Positions 37,612 through 47,305 are shown, numbered from the stretch's first letter. The stretch: 64,000 nucleotides of DNA from JBAJNN01 sp036881905 (GCA_036881905.1 JBAJNN010000010.1:1-64000), one strand, 5' to 3'. The notes: generated by a model not told the origin, from the sequence alone. Made by a program: numbers and translations.

Positions 37612-38208
37612 TCAAGGCCCCATCGTCACGTCAAGATCGTTCAGAAGGCCGTTGCCGAGCGAATAGATCAGGCCATGAACATGCAGATCCTGCTTTTTTC
37701 TCCAGGCGTCCTGCACGATGACGGTAGATGAAACATTCCTGACCTGTTGTATGACATTGAGTTCGCATAGACGATCGAGACGCTCGCGAGCGTTTTTTAT
37801 GGTGGCAAGGTCACGCCGATTATCGTCCATTACGGCACGAATCGGATGCAGCCAGTGATCGAGAATCCCCCGCCTCTCCTTATCGGCCGCCGCCGCCACG
37901 CCGCCGCAGCCATAGTGACCCACAACCAGAATATGACGCACTTTCAAGGCTTCGACCGCGTATTCAAGCACGCAGAGGAAATTCATATCCTGGGCGCCGG
38001 CAAGATTGGCGACGTTGCGATGGACAAAGATTTCACCCGGCCCAAGACCGACAATCTGATTCGCCGGCACTCGGCTGTCGGAACAGCCGATCCAGAAATA
38101 TTCAGGCGTTTGCCGCTGTTCCAGCCGCCGAAAGACTTGCTCGTCGGCCTGGACCATTCTTTCAGCCCAGAGTCGATTATTCGCCTTGATGCGCTCCAGC
38201 ATGGACAT
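37612..38208 (-). CDS. can: Beta-class carbonic anhydrase
   Basis: Interconverts CO2 and bicarbonate. 198 residues. Zinc ligands in CSDSRVP and GHYGCGG (C-x-D-x-R and H-x-x-C), all kept. Typical N-terminus LERIKANNRLWAERM. Located 21 bp upstream of comF in the same direction, so the three genes can, comF and grxC may share a transcript. Confidence 0.96.
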   Translation of the reverse strand: MSMLERIKANNRLWAERMVQADEQVFRRLEQRQTPEYFWIGCSDSRVPANQIVGLGPGEIFVHRNVANLAGAQDMNFLCVLEYAVEALKVRHILVVGHYGCGGVAAAADKERRGILDHWLHPIRAVMDDNRRDLATIKNARERLDRLCELNVIQQVRNVSSTVIVQDAWRKKQDLHVHGLIYSLGNGLLNDLDVTMGP

Positions 38209-38441
38209 ACCCTTCTCTTGCCCGACGGCGCATGAACATGCAACGCCCGGGGATCATAGCGGATCGACTCATATGAGCGGATCGAGGGAAAACAAACGGG
38301 CCGGAGGCGTCAGTCGAAAGAACAAACAGCCTCGGGCATCTCTAGCAAAACGGCCCGGTCCGGATCAAGAGCCCAAGGCGCAGAAGTTAGACATAATTTT
38401 AGCGGTGCACTTCTGAGTGCCCCGCCCTGTTTCAGTGGCGA

Positions 38442-38457
38442 TGTTTCACGTGAAACA
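38442..38457. promoter_or_regulatory. parS: parS centromere site 1
   Basis: TGTTTCACGTGAAACA, an exact match to the bacterial chromosomal parS consensus bound by ParB. Flanked by A and T so that the palindrome covers 18 bp. It lies between the carbonic anhydrase gene and the DUF3644 gene. Confidence 0.85.
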
Positions 38458-38477
38458 TGGTTTAGGATGACCCCGAT

Positions 38478-39713
38478 TTATCGGGGCTTGGGAGCCTCCT
38501 TCTTGGGGCGAGTCCACCCTTCTTTGAGTTTTTCCATGACCTTATCAAACCAATTTTCATACCAATACCAGGTTCTCGCAACCTTTGTCCCGAACCCCTT
38601 ACCAGGGCTCTTTGCATCAAGCTGTTGCCAGAGTGATATGTGGTCAGTCATGTTAAATTTGGGATAATCGGCATCCTGAACCTTTTTTACAATCTGTCCA
38701 GGCAAAAACTTCGGTCGTTCCGTTTCCTTAAGCAGAACGCGTTCAACCTCTATAACCTCAGGCGATCCCGGTTTTACGAACTCGACAACTTGGTCGGCCG
38801 TGGATGGGGTCCCGGACAGTTTCGGGACGAACGCCACGCGATGGGCGAAGCGTGGATCGTTCCATTCGTCTTCGGTCAATTTCTCGTGAAGCTTATCTAT
38901 GGCGGTCTTAATGTGCCCCGGCAGATCGGCTCCGAGCAGGCTTTTTGTTTGCCGCCCGTCAAAGGTTACGAATTGTAGGGCAATCGGCAAACGCTTTTCA
39001 AGCGTCAGCTTCTTGCTGAACAGTCTTTTGAGCGTATCGTTGAAATTTATACAACAGGCTTGAAGTTTGGTGCCAAGGGCATCATCGATCCTGCTGGTCG
39101 AACGATGTTCGATCTCGTGCCGGAGTTCGAGCAGGAATTTGAGATTGTTTCTGACGCCTTTCTCCAACGGACATTTTTCGCGTTTAAGACAATGACTCAA
39201 ATCCCAGTATCTATCGGCACCTTCGGGCGTTTTCACAACGACACCCTTTTTCTTGTATCGGTAATCTATTCCCTCCCGTTTATAATAGGCGTGCAGAAGA
39301 TAGGTCCAGGCAATGATGCTGGTGACGATGAACAACTCCGCCCTGAAATGAAGTCCCGCGCCGTTGAAGATGTGCACTGCGGCGATCATTGCCTCGCGAG
39401 CCTTGACAAGAAGCTCGTCTTCGTGAAGTTGTAAACCGGTTCTTTCATCGATATTCGGCCAGGCTTGGAGAAACCCATCCAATTCCTCTTGCGATGCGGG
39501 CTTAACATCGTCATGTCTTTTACCATCACGAATCTCGGAGATGCGAGCATGATTGATCGAACGGGTCGGGCGCGAGAACTAGGCCTGAATATCCTGCGGA
39601 ACATACTTCCGCTCCAGCATCGCCTTGACAAGGGCAACCTCCCATTTCCGCAAAGTTTTGCCCGAATGCTGCGCCAACCACGTTTCCTTTTGTTGTTGAG
39701 CAGAGAATACACC
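38478..39713 (-). pseudogene. DUF3644 protein gene with in-frame amber codon
   Basis: From 39482 downward the frame gives 334 residues typical of DUF3644 (AREAMIAAVHIFNGAGLHFRAE, then LKFLLELRHEIEHRS). Above that start the same frame continues the family's N-terminus: LRKWEVALVKAMLERKYV, a TAG at 39581-39579, then FSRPTRSINHARISEIRDG. Family members have a tyrosine at that place (Q-A-Y-F-S-R-P), so a Tyr codon has become TAG. No ATG opens the upstream part. A shortened product from an internal start is possible. DUF3644 proteins are uncharacterised and often occur in defence-like or mobile regions. A short CCCCGAT...ATCGGGG hairpin overlaps the stop (38471-38486). Confidence 0.7.
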
Positions 39714-39736
39714 CTAAAAACCCAAGACCTTACACC

Positions 39737-40375
39737 TCAACACTGATTCTCCATAGGAATATCCACCGTACCGTTAGTGCCTTCGGGAAAATTCGATAAA
39801 ACCGCCCGGATAATAGAGATGGCCACGGGCGCGAAAGAATTACATGATCCACGGCTCACACCACGAGCCTCGAAGACTGTCTTCCGGGTTCGATTGTCAA
39901 TCATATTGATCGCAACATCGCGAGTAAAAACTACGCTTGTTGCAAGGCCGGTGCGGTATCCCGTGACGCCATAATCCGGAGTAAAGGTCGTACTAGCACT
40001 ATAGGATTCTCCGTGAATCGTACCGTAAGTATTAGATTTACTGTAGCCGGTTACCCCAAATTCAGGAATCGAATAGCTGTTTTGAACCAACTCACCTTTA
40101 TTGACATGGAAGCCGAAATAAGCTGTGAGTCGTGCATCACGTTGATGTCCAACGACATCAAACCCTTTTTCTTTGAGGACAGCCGCCAAAGCCTGTGTGT
40201 TGCTCTGCCATTCGAGATCATGAATATTCATTCCCTTGAAGGGAGCGAGGTAGACCGTTCTGGGATCAATGTCTTCTGGAATTGATGAATATGCGTCCAC
40301 CTGTGTAGAAACGTAGCTGCATCCAGTAATCAGCAGGATCCAGATAACTACCATAAGTGAATTTAAGAGCTTCAT
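39737..40375 (-). CDS. Lipoprotein of unknown function (DUF4136-like)
   Basis: 212 residues. The signal sequence ends in a lipobox (LLITGCSY), so the mature protein is lipid-anchored, probably at the outer membrane. Residues 40-95 (RTVYLAPFKG, QALAAVLKEKGFDVVG) resemble the small DUF4136/LPP fold. The middle is rich in Gly, Tyr, Ser and Thr with a repeated F/Y-G-V-T-G-Y motif (EFGVTGYSKSN, DYGVTGYRTG). ATG 40375 has GAGGCGAGAG directly upstream. It lies between two parS sites and 24 bp before the DUF3644 gene. Confidence 0.7.
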   Translation of the reverse strand: MKLLNSLMVVIWILLITGCSYVSTQVDAYSSIPEDIDPRTVYLAPFKGMNIHDLEWQSNTQALAAVLKEKGFDVVGHQRDARLTAYFGFHVNKGELVQNSYSIPEFGVTGYSKSNTYGTIHGESYSASTTFTPDYGVTGYRTGLATSVVFTRDVAINMIDNRTRKTVFEARGVSRGSCNSFAPVAISIIRAVLSNFPEGTNGTVDIPMENQC

Positions 40376-40577
40376 CTCTCGCCTCTTCAAACAATCAGTG
40401 CATCAGCGGCACATCCATGACCCCACTTCTGATCCATAGTTTATTCAGGCTACACGCTAAAACCCCACTATAGTTCAAATGGGAATGACGGTATCATAGA
40501 CTCAATCCATTGTCGAGCTTTAACTGAACTTGCAAGCCGGGATGGTTTGGATCAATCTTGGTCCGTCATAAGCTGAG

Positions 40578-40623
40578 AGGTCGGTTTGCACGTGTTTCAC
40601 GTGAAACACGTGCAAACCGACCT
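40578..40623. promoter_or_regulatory. parS: parS centromere site 2 inside a 46-bp perfect palindrome
   Basis: The parS consensus TGTTTCACGTGAAACA lies at 40593-40608. The symmetry extends far beyond it: each arm is 23 bp (AGGTCGGTTTGCACG then TGTTTCAC and its complement), giving a perfect palindrome of 46 bp. The remaining part of the 327-bp gap (40376-40702) shows no gene. The long arms could also act as a two-way terminator between the lipoprotein and the oxidase genes. Confidence 0.85.
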
Positions 40624-40702
40624 GTTAAACACCGGGATAATATGGGCGGAGTTTTTGGCGTTTTACGCTCCGGCAACATCGGGACGCAGGCCCCCGCGAG
40701 AT

Positions 40703-42034
40703 TCATATCCCAGCCAGAGGCGTGATTTCCGAGCCATCGGAAAAGCGCGAAAAACGGAACGGTACGGGGTTGACGATTGAGCGCGCACCTGTCGCAAGGT
40801 CTGCGGCGAGACGTCCCGCCCCCGGTCCTATTCCGAAACCGTGACCGGAAAACCCGGTCGCAATCACCAGGCCCGGCAGGCTTTCCACCGTGGAAACCAC
40901 CGGCACCGCATCCGGCGTGACATCAATGAGCCCGCCCCAACATTGGGCAATCCTGGCGGCGTGGAAAACCGGAAACGCATCGGCAAGCCGCGCCAGCGCC
41001 GTATCGAGCATTTTTACATCCGGCTCGGGATCGAGGATTCGGGTACGCTCATAGGGTGACGGTTGATCCGGCCCCACGCGCTTCATGTCGCGCCATTCCT
41101 GGAGAAAACGCTTGCCAAGACGCAGCGACAGCGATGAATGGTTTTTTCTCAGGGCCGGAATGAATTGCATGAAAAACCGGAAACTGTCGGGCGCAAGGTC
41201 ATATCTATTGGTCGCCAGCGTAGAGACCGTATAGCCGCCATCCTCGCGTCGGCGCACGGAAAAATCGGGGCCGCGCACCGTCACCCGCGGCCCGCGTTCG
41301 AGCGGCTCGGTGCGCAAAACCGAATTGAGCACCTTGAGTTGCGGTAACACAATGCCGACATCGCGCAGGAGAAGACGCGACCACACCCCGCCGGCAACGA
41401 CCACCACCGAAGCACCGATCATCCCGCGCTCGGTGACAACGCCGCAAACTTTGCCTGCCGCCCTCTCGATCCGCCGCACCGCGCAAGATGTGAGAATGCT
41501 CGCGCCCTTTGCCCGGGCAGCGCGGGCGATGGAAGGCGCCGCCTTTTGCGGTTCCGCGCGCCCGTCCGTCGGCGAATAGAGCGCGCCGTCGCAACCCAGA
41601 GCCATTTGCGGCAGCAGTTCGGCGACGTTCCCTGAATCGATAACGCCGACCCGGTGCTGGCTGCCCTTGATGGCATCGAGCCACGCGATGTTTTCTTCCC
41701 GGATCGCTTGGCTATAAAACGGCGTGACAATGCCGCACTGACGGTAACCCACATCATGGCCCACGCGCTCGCCGAGCGTTTCCCAGATGCGGATCGATAC
41801 CGCCATGAGGTCGATTTCTCGCGGGTCGCGCCCCGACAGCCTGACCCAACCCCAGTTGCGGCTGGATTGCTCGCCAGCAATGATCCCCTTCTCGCACAGA
41901 ACCACCTTATAGCCGCGCTCGGCCAGCTCAAGCGCGGTTGAGGTTCCGATGATCCCCCCGCCGATCACCACGACATCCGCCTTTTCGGGCAGGCGAGGGC
42001 TAGAGTCAACGGATTCGACAGTTGGTCCCGGCAT
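40703..42034 (-). CDS. FAD-dependent amino-acid oxidase/dehydrogenase (DAO family)
   Basis: 443 residues. FAD-binding VVVIGGGIIGTSTALELAERG near residue 20, a C-terminal GLVIATGFSGHGFGIGPGAG motif, and the RNWGWVRLSGRDPRE segment seen in DadA-like and opine/D-amino-acid oxidising enzymes. Oxidises an amine or amino acid, probably at the membrane or in the cytosol. ATG 42034 has GGGGAAAAAA upstream; an upstream ATG exists but adds residues unlike the family. Downstream of an amino-acid binding protein gene in the same direction. Confidence 0.88.
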   Translation of the reverse strand: MPGPTVESVDSSPRLPEKADVVVIGGGIIGTSTALELAERGYKVVLCEKGIIAGEQSSRNWGWVRLSGRDPREIDLMAVSIRIWETLGERVGHDVGYRQCGIVTPFYSQAIREENIAWLDAIKGSQHRVGVIDSGNVAELLPQMALGCDGALYSPTDGRAEPQKAAPSIARAARAKGASILTSCAVRRIERAAGKVCGVVTERGMIGASVVVVAGGVWSRLLLRDVGIVLPQLKVLNSVLRTEPLERGPRVTVRGPDFSVRRREDGGYTVSTLATNRYDLAPDSFRFFMQFIPALRKNHSSLSLRLGKRFLQEWRDMKRVGPDQPSPYERTRILDPEPDVKMLDTALARLADAFPVFHAARIAQCWGGLIDVTPDAVPVVSTVESLPGLVIATGFSGHGFGIGPGAGRLAADLATGARSIVNPVPFRFSRFSDGSEITPLAGI

Positions 42035-42093
42035 GGTTTTTTCCCCAAAGTTACGGTATGCAATGCGCCCCATGACGTCATTCAGGCGGGTGA

Positions 42094-43107
42094 CTAACGT
42101 ATGGGCGGCGCGTACATGACTCCGCCTTCGGTCCATAATCTATTGAGACCGCGCGGCAAGCCGATCGGCGTATCGGGCCCAAGAGTGCGCGCGAAGACCT
42201 CGCCATAATTGCCGACAGTTTTAATGATGTTATAGGCCCAATCATTATCAAGCCCCAGCCCGACGCCAAAATCTCCCTCAAGACCGAGCAGATGGCGAAT
42301 TTTCGGGTTGTTCGAGCCTCTCATCTCCCAGGCATTGCCGGAGGTTATGCCAAGCTCTTCGGCATCGACCATGGCGAACAACACCCATCTGACGATATTG
42401 AACCATTGATCGTCACCCTGTCGCACGACGGGGCCGCATGGTTCCTTGGAGATAATCTCGGGCAGAAAGATATGGTCTTGTGGGTGGGCGAATTTGAGCC
42501 GATGGCCGGCCGCCCCGCCAAGATAGCTGGCATAGGCGTCGCAACGCCCGCTCTCATAAACCCTGATGGCCTCGTCGGCCTTCTCGAAGGTGACCGGTTC
42601 ATAGGTCATATTCCGGTTGCGAAACCAGTCGGCCACGGCCAGTTCGGTGGTGGTGCCGGCGGTGATGCAGATCGAGGCGCCGGCGAGCTGGCGGGCATTC
42701 GAGACCCCAAGCGATTTGCGCAGCATGAAACCGGTACCGTCGTAAAAATTCACGCCGGTAAACTTGAAACCCAACACGGTATCGCGTTTCAGCGTCCAGG
42801 TCGTCTGACGCACCAGAAGATCGACCTCGCCCGACTGGAGCGCGGTAAAACGCACCTTCGACTGGAGCGCGGTAAAACGCACCTTGTCGGGATCGCCGAA
42901 AACCGCTGCGGCGACCGCCCGGCATGTCTCGACATCAAGGCCGGCCCAGCGTCCTCGATCGTCGCTCGCGGAAAAGCCCGGCACGTCATATCCCACGCCA
43001 CATTTGACATACCCTCTCGCTCTTACGTCATCCAGCGTTGTCGCCTCTGCTGTGGATAGGCTGGCCATTGCCAGAGCCAGCGCGCAACAGATCGGTTTGT
43101 GTTTCAT
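42094..43107 (-). CDS. Amino-acid ABC transporter substrate-binding protein, AapJ-like
   Basis: 337 residues with a signal peptide (1-22). The body matches general L-amino-acid binding proteins: VKCGVGYDVPGFS, GLDVETCRAVAAAVFGD, SGEVDLLVRQTTWTLKRD and GLDNDWAYNIIKTVGNYGE. Residues 77-94 are an exact tandem repeat (KVRFTALQS twice), though homologues have different sequence of equal length at the first unit (inference from memory). Permease and ATPase genes are not adjacent in intact form. Likely co-transcribed with the oxidase 59 bp downstream. Confidence 0.92.
   Translation of the reverse strand: MKHKPICCALALAMASLSTAEATTLDDVRARGYVKCGVGYDVPGFSASDDRGRWAGLDVETCRAVAAAVFGDPDKVRFTALQSKVRFTALQSGEVDLLVRQTTWTLKRDTVLGFKFTGVNFYDGTGFMLRKSLGVSNARQLAGASICITAGTTTELAVADWFRNRNMTYEPVTFEKADEAIRVYESGRCDAYASYLGGAAGHRLKFAHPQDHIFLPEIISKEPCGPVVRQGDDQWFNIVRWVLFAMVDAEELGITSGNAWEMRGSNNPKIRHLLGLEGDFGVGLGLDNDWAYNIIKTVGNYGEVFARTLGPDTPIGLPRGLNRLWTEGGVMYAPPIR
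42832..42885. repeat. Perfect 27-bp tandem repeat within the AapJ-like gene
   Basis: Two identical units (42832-42858 and 42859-42885) encoding KVRFTALQS on the minus strand. The frame is kept. Confidence 0.9.
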
Positions 43108-43318
43108 TGCAAGCTTCCCCTGTTCTCGGGCTTTTATAGCCGGAAATACGCTTATTTTAGCATAAATCTATAACAAGACGGGTGCGGACCGATTATCGTC
43201 GCTTTCCTTATCCTCGGGCGGGTCAAGGCTCTCCTGCGTCAATTCGGGCGTAATCCTCTCCCCGCTCAGCCCGGGTTCGCGCGTCAGCAATTCGCGAATC
43301 GGCGCGATCGATTGCCCA

Positions 43319-43975
43319 TCATCTTTCCCCGCATCCGTGTTTAACGTTGTCGGCCCCCATTGCCACGAGTCCCCGGTTCATCGCGGCGTCCGACCGCATT
43401 GAGACAGCGGGAATGGCCTTCGCGCCACTTCGACCTCGAAGTGAGGGGGGACCTTGCGCGATCGGCACAAAGGATCCACGAACCCTGAAAATTTTCTCGA
43501 TCAGGCCGACCTCAGCCAGAGCCCACGGATCTCCATCGAAGGCAAGCTGGCCCCCGTCAAGCAAAGAAATGCGGTCTGCAATCGACATGGCCTGGTTGAG
43601 GTCGTGAATCGCCATGACGATGGTGATTCCCCGTTCCCTGCTGAGCCGGTGGATTATGTCGAGAAGCTCGACCTGATAACCGATATCGAGGAAGGACGTC
43701 GGCTCGTCGAGAAGCAGAATTTGCGCTTCTTGCGCAACCACCGCCGCGATCCAGACACGCTGACATTCGCCTCCCGACAGCTCGCGCAAGCTCCTGTCGG
43801 CAAATCCGGTCAGATTGGTGATCTCAAGAGCCCAGCGAATTGCCACCTCGTCTTTTGGACCATAACGTCTGAAAAGACCGACATGAGCGAACAGGCCCTG
43901 CCGAACCAATTGCCTGATGGCGCCGCAAAGGGCGCCGCCGGGTCCGACGGGGCCGGGCAGATAATCGCAACCGGT
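43319..43975 (-). pseudogene. ABC transporter ATPase fragment (siderophore/iron type), no Walker A
   Basis: The C-terminal two thirds are clear: VRQGLFAHVGLFRRYGPKDE, signature LRELSGGECQRVW, Walker B ILLLDEPTSFLDIGYQ and the switch histidine in IVMAIHDLNQAMS. This pattern is that of FecE/FepC-type ATPases. The N-terminus with the Walker A loop is missing; the frame instead runs into the tail of a cyclodeaminase fragment. It cannot bind ATP normally. Downstream (43168-43373, minus) another frame encodes an acidic stretch (TPELTQESLDPPEDKESDDN) that may be a relic of a further gene. Confidence 0.75.
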
Positions 43976-44650
43976 GTTTGAGGTCGCGGAGCAATAGCTT
44001 TGCTCAAGACGGAAATCAAAAGGCTGCCGGGTTTCATCCATTTCGTCTGAACCTTTGGATGGGCCGCGCGCCCGGACGCCGCCACCACAATGTCGGAGCA
44101 GGCGACCGCATCAGGAATGTCCTTCACCAATTCGATCTGCCTGTCGGGGAAATATTTTTCAAAGGCGGCAAGACTGGCGGCAATGCCGCCGGGGTGAGTT
44201 CCGAAAAGACGCAAGGTCTCAAGATGAGGCAGAACGGTGAGAAGATAAGTCAAGGTCTTGAGGCCCTGGGCGCTGTTTTCCGACCATCAATGCCGAACGG
44301 GCATTGGCCTTGGCGCAATGCCTCGCGATGATCGCCGTCGTCGCCGGGGTTCTTGAGCCGCCGATGCTCAGACGATGATGACCATCCATGACGAAAAGCG
44401 CACTCTCATGCACGGCAATGGGCTGTGTTCATCGCCCCTATTTCAGGGTTTTCGATTCGATCTCGATCGCTCCGTTCGGGCCCACGCCTTCGGTAGGCGT
44501 GAGCGCACAAGAAACAATGAGGTGATGAGAAAACCAAGTCCTTTTCACAACGTACTTCCCTGATGCGACGGTCAAGCAAGGTTAAACATTCTCCGACGGT
44601 CATTCTATAAAACTGTGCGATAAAGTCAACTTTAAAATCGGGATTTTTAT
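43976..44650 (-). pseudogene. Ornithine cyclodeaminase-family gene, frameshifted and deleted
   Basis: Pieces in two frames together make an ornithine cyclodeaminase-like protein. One (from 44413) reads ALFVMDGHHRLSIGGSRTPA then TTAIIARH; the next (from 44253) reads TYLLTVLPHLETLRLFGTHP, DIPDAVACSDIVVAASG and KWMKPGSLLISV. The shift is near 44250. Parts of the N-terminus are missing or scrambled (44414-44650). The 3' end is joined to the ABC ATPase fragment. The family acts on ornithine, alanine-type amino acids or opine precursors. Not functional. Confidence 0.7.
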
Positions 44651-44681
44651 TCTGTTGTAAACCGGATGCCGTCACACACGG

Positions 44682-45400
44682 TCAAAGTGCGGTTCCAAAC
44701 GCCGAAGAAGCGCGCTGTCCACAGCCTCTCCCAGAGTATTGGGAAAACCCGCAATCATAGAGGGTTTCCGCCATCATAACTCTTCCACTCAATCGGCGAC
44801 GGGGCATGAAGTCGTTCATGATCACGGCTGATGAACAATGCACCGCCTCCGGCGGCAACGAACCGTCGCACGGGCATCGACCACAGTTGCCGTTGTCGCC
44901 GGGTTGAGCGTGGCGGACCTCTCCATCGAGGATGAGATGGCCCGATTTTGCCGCCAAGGTCTGCGCGGACTGCGATGCGCTGCAACCGACCATTGAAGAC
45001 TTTGAAAGGACAGCGTTGCAAAGGATCGGAGATTAACGCGACAGCGGCAAGAACGGCCCAGAGATTGGAAGTCCGCTCCCGCCGCCCGTCGAATAGCACG
45101 CACCAATTGTCAATCGTAGATCGCAGGATCGGCGCAGAGACTGGAACACCATACTGATTCGCCCCCGGATCGCACGACCGGAACGACGCTGCAGATCGCC
45201 GATTTTCACGCCGTCACACATCGCCTCTTCGCGCATGGGGGCGATCAGACCGCACGGATTGCCCAGGCAAGTGCGGTCTTGCCGCACCCGGAGGGTCCCA
45301 CAATCCCGACGATCATATTTGGATACACGGTCAGACTCTCTCTCACCCAGCACCCGGGCCGTGCTTCCTTTCGGATGGACAAAAGCAACAACCACGGCGT
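44682..45400 (-). pseudogene. Dipeptide-type ABC ATPase gene with several frameshifts
   Basis: Fragments in three frames follow the order of a DppD/OppD-type ATPase: Walker A in MIVGIVGPSGCGKTALAWAI (near 45290), IRGRISMVFQ (near 45160), FNGRLQRIAVRADLG (signature region, near 44975), HLILDG (damaged Walker B) with SATLNPATTATVVDA, and GGGALFISRDHE (switch). At least three indels break it. It may be what remains of the same transporter as the binding protein at 53215 or of a separate one. Confidence 0.65.
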
Positions 45401-45508
45401 TTGCTTTCAATCCTCTTCATAGTCCCCCAAGGGGGCAATCGTATCTGAAGCTTGGGCTTCGTATTGAGAATCGGATCTGACCGCGCGGGGCTTTGACAGG
45501 AGGTTTAA

Positions 45509-45661
45509 ATGGCCAATTTTCCGCAATATTTCAGCGTGCTGGAGAATCCTTGCAGGAGCAACGCGGTCCGCCATCTGTTCTCCGAAAGCCTGTTCATCGC
45601 TTCTTATGCGAGCTTCGCGACGTTGAAACACCTGCGGACATGGCGAGGCCACTGCCATTGA
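45509..45661 (+). pseudogene. ISAs1-type transposase N-terminal remnant
   Basis: A 50-codon frame with a strong SD (CAGGAGGTTTAA) begins FPQYFSVLENPCRSNAVRHL, resembling the N-terminal domain of ISAs1-family transposases (F-x-x-L-x-D-P-R). It ends early; similar sequence seems to continue in another frame (VETPADMARPL). The rest of the gap to 45937 holds no gene I can identify. Confidence 0.4.
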
Positions 45662-45937
45662 CGGAAAACCCTCCGTGGCTTTTTCGATCATGCGTCAAAA
45701 AACGCAGCGGCGAATACGCTCTCAGCTTGGGGGCGCGGTGAGCGGTTGGCTTTGGTCTGCATGAGACGGGTCAAGGCACAGACGAGATCATGACTTCGCG
45801 CAGCCCCGTCGCGCTTTTAGGCGGTAAGGGCCGGTGGATCACAACGAATCGAATGCGTTACACTATCAGCGCGAAACGGCACAAGACGCCCTCAAATCAA
45901 GGCAGCCCATGACTCCCCGGCCCAAAGGCTACTCCCG

Positions 45938-47305
45938 TTACCACGCCTCGCCCAGCAAATAAGGCCTGCCGTCGAAGTAATCGCGGGTCATCTTGAACAG
46001 TATCGGCGACAATACGGCCAGACCGATCAGATTGGGAATCGCCATCAGACCGTTGGCGATATCGGCCAGGTTCCAGACCAGATTGAGCTTAGCGGTCGCT
46101 CCCACGGCCAGGAACAGCACAAAGACGATCCGGTAATAATTGATCAGCCTCAGTCCGAACAAATACTGAAAGCATTTTTCACCGTAAAAAGACCAGCTTA
46201 ACGCGGTCGAGTAGGCGAACAACACCACCCCGACAATAACGACATATTGACCAATACCGGTCAGCGAGGCGTTGAAGGACAGCGACGTCAGGGCCGCACC
46301 GCTTTTCCCCGAAGACCACTGACCGGAGGAGATGATCACCAGCGCCGTGATGCTGCAGACGACGAGCGTATCGATAAAGACGCCAACCATGGCGATCAAC
46401 CCCTGACGAACCGGGTCCCGAGTTCGGGCGGCGGCATGCGCGATCGGCGCGCTGCCAAGGCCGGCTTCATTGGAAAAAAGGCCGCGGGCGATCCCGAACC
46501 GCATCGCCGCCATGACCGCGGCGCCGGCAAAGCCGCCGCGGGCCGCCGCCGGGGTAAAAGCATAGGTGAAAATAAGGTCTAGCGCCGTTGCGATCCGGCC
46601 GGCATTCAAGATAAGGACAAGGATACCTCCCAGCGAATAGACAACAACCATAAAGGGTACCAGCTTGCTGGCCACTAAAGCAATCCGTCTGATACCGCCG
46701 ACGGTCACGATCCCGACCAGGACCACCATCGCCACGCCGGTTGCCCAGTGCGGGATGGCAAACGCTCCTTCTAAGCCATCGGCCACGGAATTGGCTTGCA
46801 CGGCAGAGCCGATGCCGAAAGCGGCAAAGGCGGCGAAGATGGCGAAGGCCATGCCCAGAAACCGCCCGTACGAGCCTTTCAGGCCATTGCGCAGATAATA
46901 CATCGGCCCACCGCAGTGATCGCCATTGTCATCGACTTCGCGGAACCGCACCGCCAGGACCGCCTCGGCGTATTTGGTCGCCATGCCGACCAGGCCGGTG
47001 ACCCATATCCAGAACACGGCCCCCGGCCCGCCCGAGGCAATGGCGGTGGCGACACCGGCTATGTTGCCGACGCCGACGGTGGCGGACAAGGCGGTCATGA
47101 GGGCGCTGAAAGGAGATATCTCGCCATCGGCGCGTTTAGCGGGCTGAGGCTTCCCCAACAGGGCGAGACCTCGCCCCAGTTTGCGAATGGGAACGGCCTT
47201 GAGGCCAAATTGCAAATACAAGCCGACGCCGACCAGCAGAACCATCATCACCGGCCCCCAGACGACTCCATCAATGAAATTGACACTTTCAGTAACGCCG
47301 TTCAT
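45938..47305 (-). CDS. Sodium:alanine (AGCS family) symporter
   Basis: 455 residues, about 11 helices. AGCS signatures: SALMTALSATVGVGNIAGVA, GPGAVFWIWVTGLVGMATKY, GGPMYYLRNGL and RFGIARGLFSNEAGLGSAP. Imports alanine or glycine with sodium. ATG 47305 has GGAGG 9 nt upstream. Divergent from the N-hydroxylase operon; it could supply glycine for that pathway (inference). Confidence 0.95.
   Translation of the reverse strand: MNGVTESVNFIDGVVWGPVMMVLLVGVGLYLQFGLKAVPIRKLGRGLALLGKPQPAKRADGEISPFSALMTALSATVGVGNIAGVATAIASGGPGAVFWIWVTGLVGMATKYAEAVLAVRFREVDDNGDHCGGPMYYLRNGLKGSYGRFLGMAFAIFAAFAAFGIGSAVQANSVADGLEGAFAIPHWATGVAMVVLVGIVTVGGIRRIALVASKLVPFMVVVYSLGGILVLILNAGRIATALDLIFTYAFTPAAARGGFAGAAVMAAMRFGIARGLFSNEAGLGSAPIAHAAARTRDPVRQGLIAMVGVFIDTLVVCSITALVIISSGQWSSGKSGAALTSLSFNASLTGIGQYVVIVGVVLFAYSTALSWSFYGEKCFQYLFGLRLINYYRIVFVLFLAVGATAKLNLVWNLADIANGLMAIPNLIGLAVLSPILFKMTRDYFDGRPYLLGEAW

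Noticed and set aside
38471..38486. Strong intrinsic terminator after the DUF3644 gene
   Set aside because: The hairpin has a very small loop, overlaps the stop codon and is not followed by a T run on the coding strand.
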